64,000 nt of DNA from Aedoeadaptatus urinae. GTDB taxonomy: Bacteria; Bacillota; Clostridia; Tissierellales; Peptoniphilaceae. Below, piece after piece: positions 61,714-64,000 of the stretch. The notes beneath the pieces are model-generated. The model saw only the letters and a list, made by a program, of their open reading frames with translations, made no database searches and had not been told where the DNA came from. The stretch spans positions 496,001 to 560,000 of the forward strand of contig NZ_LT707417.1 in NCBI RefSeq assembly GCF_900155585.1, read 5' to 3'. The translations under genes and the position numbers were made by a program. Each line of letters begins with the position of its first letter. Position 1 is the first letter of the stretch.

Positions 61714-62607
61714 ATGACTGCAAAATGGAACAACTATCGGACTCTGGCGGAGGATTTTCTCAGCCGAGGCGAGAATAAAGCGGCGTTAAAGGCATATTTG
61801 AAGGCGGCGACATTCGCTCCGAACAAAGAAGCCCGTGTGGACGCTTACTTTTCCGTGGCCGATATTTATTGGCAAGACGGCAGAGAAAAGAAAGCGGCGT
61901 CCTATTACCGGAGAATTCTGTCCATGGGCAGATACGCCGGTGCCGAGTACGCCTTAGGCGTCTTGGCCCAGGACGAGGGAGACGATGTGGCGGCTGTCGA
62001 GCACTTCGAAAAAGCCATTAAAATCGATCCCGATTACGAAAGCGCCTGCTACGAGTTGGCCCTCTTATCCGATGCCATGGGTTACAAAGATCGCGCCTTG
62101 GAACTTTTCGAGCGCTGTGCGCAACTGGTTCCCGACAACGGCGTGGTCTGGTCCGATATGGCTTCCATTTACGAGGAGCGCAAGGAGTATAAAAAAGCCC
62201 TGGCCCTGGCGAACAAAGCCGTAGCCTTGTCTCCGGCCTACAGCATCGGCTATTACAATCTGGGCGTCATTTACCAAAAGATGTTTAAAAACGAAGAGGC
62301 CCTGGCCGCCTACGAAGAGGCCTTGGCCCTCGACGAAAGCTATGCGCCGACTTATTTAAATATGTCGGCCATTTACTTGCGCATGAAAGAGCCGAAAAAA
62401 GCCATCGCCATCTTAACCCGAGGAATCGACAGGCACCTGAACAGTGTGAATCTATACTACAATCGCTCCTGCAGCCATATGCGCTTAGGGGAAAAGGACG
62501 AGGCCCTGAAGGATTTGAAGCGGGCCATCGCCATGAATCCCCACGCGAAATTGTGGGCATCGAGGGATGTGGATTTAAAAGAAATCGTCCGGGAGGTAGA
62601 GGATTGA
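61714..62607 (+). CDS. Tetratricopeptide repeat protein
   Basis: A 297-residue soluble protein made almost wholly of TPR helix pairs (for example YFSVADIYWQDGREKKAASYY, ALGVLAQDEGDDVAAVEHFEKAIKIDPDY and YYNLGVIYQKMFKNEEALAAYEEALALDESY), about seven or eight repeats. Such proteins are scaffolds for protein complexes. No signal peptide or membrane segment is seen. GGGAGGCG precedes the ATG. Its stop codon overlaps the map start, so the two are translationally coupled. Confidence 0.82.
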   Translation: MTAKWNNYRTLAEDFLSRGENKAALKAYLKAATFAPNKEARVDAYFSVADIYWQDGREKKAASYYRRILSMGRYAGAEYALGVLAQDEGDDVAAVEHFEKAIKIDPDYESACYELALLSDAMGYKDRALELFERCAQLVPDNGVVWSDMASIYEERKEYKKALALANKAVALSPAYSIGYYNLGVIYQKMFKNEEALAAYEEALALDESYAPTYLNMSAIYLRMKEPKKAIAILTRGIDRHLNSVNLYYNRSCSHMRLGEKDEALKDLKRAIAMNPHAKLWASRDVDLKEIVREVED

Positions 62608-63356
62608 TTATAATAAAGACGGAAAAAGAAATCGAAAAAATGCAAAGGGCAGCGGACCTTTTGATCCAAGTGCACCGCGCCCTCAGAAATGAAGTGAAGC
62701 CCGGGGTCACCACCCTGGAGCTGGACCGCTTTGTGGAAAAATTTATCACCGACCGCGGCGGCTATCCGGAGCAAAAGGGCTATCAGGGCTTTCCCTACAG
62801 CATCTGCGCGTCGGTGAACGACGAAATTTGCCACGGCTTTCCCAGCGAGCGCAAGCTTGAAGACGGTGACCTTTTGACCATCGACATGGTGGTGAATGTG
62901 GACGGCTACCTGGCCGATTCTGCCTGGAGCTACGCCGTGGGCGAGCTCTCTGACGAAGCGCAAAAGCTTATGGACGTCACGAAAGAATGCCTGTATAAGG
63001 CCATCGACATCGTGAAGCCCGGCACCCGTCTCGGCGACATCGGGCACGTGATCCAAACCCACGCCGAAGCCAACGGCTTTTCCGTGGTGCGGGATTTCGT
63101 GGGCCACGGCATCGGCACCAATATGCACGAGGATCCCCAGGTCCTTCACTACGGCCGGCCCAATCGGGGCGTGCGCCTGGAAGAAGGGATGGTCTTTACC
63201 ATCGAGCCCATGATCAATGCCGGCGACTGGCCCATTGCCATGGATAAAAACGGCTGGACCGCCCGCACCCGCGACGGCTCTTTGTCCTGCCAATACGAAC
63301 ACACCCTGGCGGTGACCAAAGACGGCGTCATCGTCCTGACGGAGCAAGGAGAATAA
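62604..63356 (+). CDS. map: Methionine aminopeptidase, type I
   Basis: Removes N-terminal Met from nascent proteins. From TTG 62604 (GGAGG 7 nt upstream, overlapping the TPR stop) the protein has 250 residues and starts [16 protein letters not shown], exactly as expected for bacterial MAP. The metal ligands are present: His in [10 protein letters not shown], two Asp in [17 protein letters not shown], His in [12 protein letters not shown], Glu in FTIEPM and Glu in YEHTLAVT. Followed directly by the cyclophilin gene, which starts one base after its stop. Confidence 0.95.
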   Translation: MIIIKTEKEIEKMQRAADLLIQVHRALRNEVKPGVTTLELDRFVEKFITDRGGYPEQKGYQGFPYSICASVNDEICHGFPSERKLEDGDLLTIDMVVNVDGYLADSAWSYAVGELSDEAQKLMDVTKECLYKAIDIVKPGTRLGDIGHVIQTHAEANGFSVVRDFVGHGIGTNMHEDPQVLHYGRPNRGVRLEEGMVFTIEPMINAGDWPIAMDKNGWTARTRDGSLSCQYEHTLAVTKDGVIVLTEQGE

Positions 63357-63357
63357 A

Positions 63358-63960
63358 ATGCTAAAGCAACTGGAAGCGCCGAAGGTCGGCGACACCATGG
63401 TGAAGCTCACCACCACCCTCGGCGACATTACCCTGCGCCTGTTTCCCGACGCGGCGCCGAAAGCCGTGGAAAATTTCACCACCCTCGTGGATCGCGGCTA
63501 CTACGACGGTATTATCTTTCACCGCGTCATCGACGACTTCATGATTCAGGGCGGCGATCCCACGGGCACCGGCCGCGGCGGCGAAAGCATTTGGGGCAAG
63601 GGCTTCGAAGACGAATGCACCCCCGAATACAGAAACCTCGTCGGCGCCCTTTCCATGGCCAATGCCGGTCCGAACACCAACGGCAGCCAATTTTTCATCG
63701 TGCAAGGCGCGCCGGTGGGCGACGACATCATCCGCCAAATGGAAGATGCGGGAGAAAAATACGGCTATACCCAAGACGTCATCGACGGCTACAAGAAATG
63801 CGGCGGCGCCTTTTGGCTCGACGGCAAGCACACGGTCTTCGGTCAAGTGGCGGACGGCATGGACGTGGTTCACGCCATCGCCAAGGTGGAAAAAAACGCC
63901 ATGGATAAGCCCCTGGAAGACGTCGTGATCCAACGGGCGAACACCTATACCTACGAATAA
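63358..63960 (+). CDS. Cyclophilin-type peptidyl-prolyl cis-trans isomerase
   Basis: A 200-residue cytosolic folding enzyme. Catalytic residues of the cyclophilin pocket are in [19 protein letters not shown] (Arg and Phe), [20 protein letters not shown] (Gln and Phe) and [11 protein letters not shown] (Trp-region His). An extra N-terminal segment [14 protein letters not shown] precedes the core. No signal peptide. It is the last gene of the TPR-map-cyclophilin group, with a hairpin right after it. Confidence 0.93.
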   Translation: MLKQLEAPKVGDTMVKLTTTLGDITLRLFPDAAPKAVENFTTLVDRGYYDGIIFHRVIDDFMIQGGDPTGTGRGGESIWGKGFEDECTPEYRNLVGALSMANAGPNTNGSQFFIVQGAPVGDDIIRQMEDAGEKYGYTQDVIDGYKKCGGAFWLDGKHTVFGQVADGMDVVHAIAKVEKNAMDKPLEDVVIQRANTYTYE

Positions 63961-63962
63961 AA

Positions 63963-63980
63963 CGGGCCCGAAGGCCCGAG
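63963..63980 (+). terminator. Hairpin after the cyclophilin gene
   Basis: Stem CGGGCC/GGCCCG with a 4-nt loop; without a T-run in the visible part, so only a weak terminator call. Confidence 0.35.
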
Positions 63981-64000
63981 GAAGCAAACGGCCACGCTGT

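Noticed and set aside
62457-63482. Minus-strand 341-codon frame spanning the TPR/map/cyclophilin genes
   Set aside because: Crosses three well-supported genes and has no recognisable domain.

Overview
The window is a Gram-positive, anaerobe-type chromosome segment, mostly G+C-rich by eye, with Firmicute gene order (tig-clpP-clpX-lon-engB, addB-addA, rlmD at the end of an operon), a type 2 IPP isomerase, rubredoxin, an old-yellow-enzyme reductase and aspartate-dehydrogenase-based NAD synthesis. I infer Bacillota, plausibly a Peptoniphilaceae/Tissierellia-like amino-acid fermenter. The species is not decidable from the sequence alone. No rRNA, tRNA or CRISPR array was seen.

0-27 kb is compact housekeeping DNA: fni and trxB; rluA-addB-addA; a copper ATPase whose frame runs into a CopZ-like domain; an atypical LDH-family dehydrogenase; the protein-quality-control cluster; a CDF exporter; rubredoxin (too short for most ORF callers); an orphan RsbW-like kinase; bipA; ybaK; and an operon ending in rlmD.

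27.2-37.2 kb is a strikingly AT-rich island inserted at the 3' end of rlmD. It is bounded by a 32-bp imperfect direct repeat (30/32) that overlaps the rlmD stop at one end and the stop of a decayed large serine recombinase at the other. Its cargo is an XRE regulator, an AraC regulator, a complete ECF module (Trep_Strep-type S component, EcfT, double EcfA) and two half-size ABC permease-ATPases, all nearly overlapping. It also carries a signal peptidase I and a second, foreign rlmD 3' fragment, so the island looks built by repeated integration at this site.

37.2-41 kb holds a small membrane protein, a lipoprotein, a surface protein (BspA-like repeats, InlB-type repeat, copper-amine-oxidase-N-type domain) and an SDR. 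41.1-46.4 kb is a rearranged locus: a 2,251-bp tandem duplication gives two apparently identical bioB genes, two 5'-truncated nadX copies fused to the tail of a lipoprotein gene, and one intact nadX. Diagnostic base differences place the unequal crossover inside a 44-bp stretch of nadX. 45.6-48.7 kb is the nadA-nadC-niaR-nadX operon for NAD synthesis with its own regulator.

48.8-64 kb contains a rhodanese and an OYE reductase; a two-gene radical-SAM/DUF4130 DNA-repair cassette bounded by a 20-bp direct repeat and apparently inserted in a terminator; an ACT-domain protein with UPF0210; a PiT transporter with its PhoU-like partner; an AT-rich orphan membrane gene; a UvrD-type helicase; PAP2 phosphatase; nitroreductase; a Zn/Cd/Pb-type ATPase; and TPR-map-cyclophilin.
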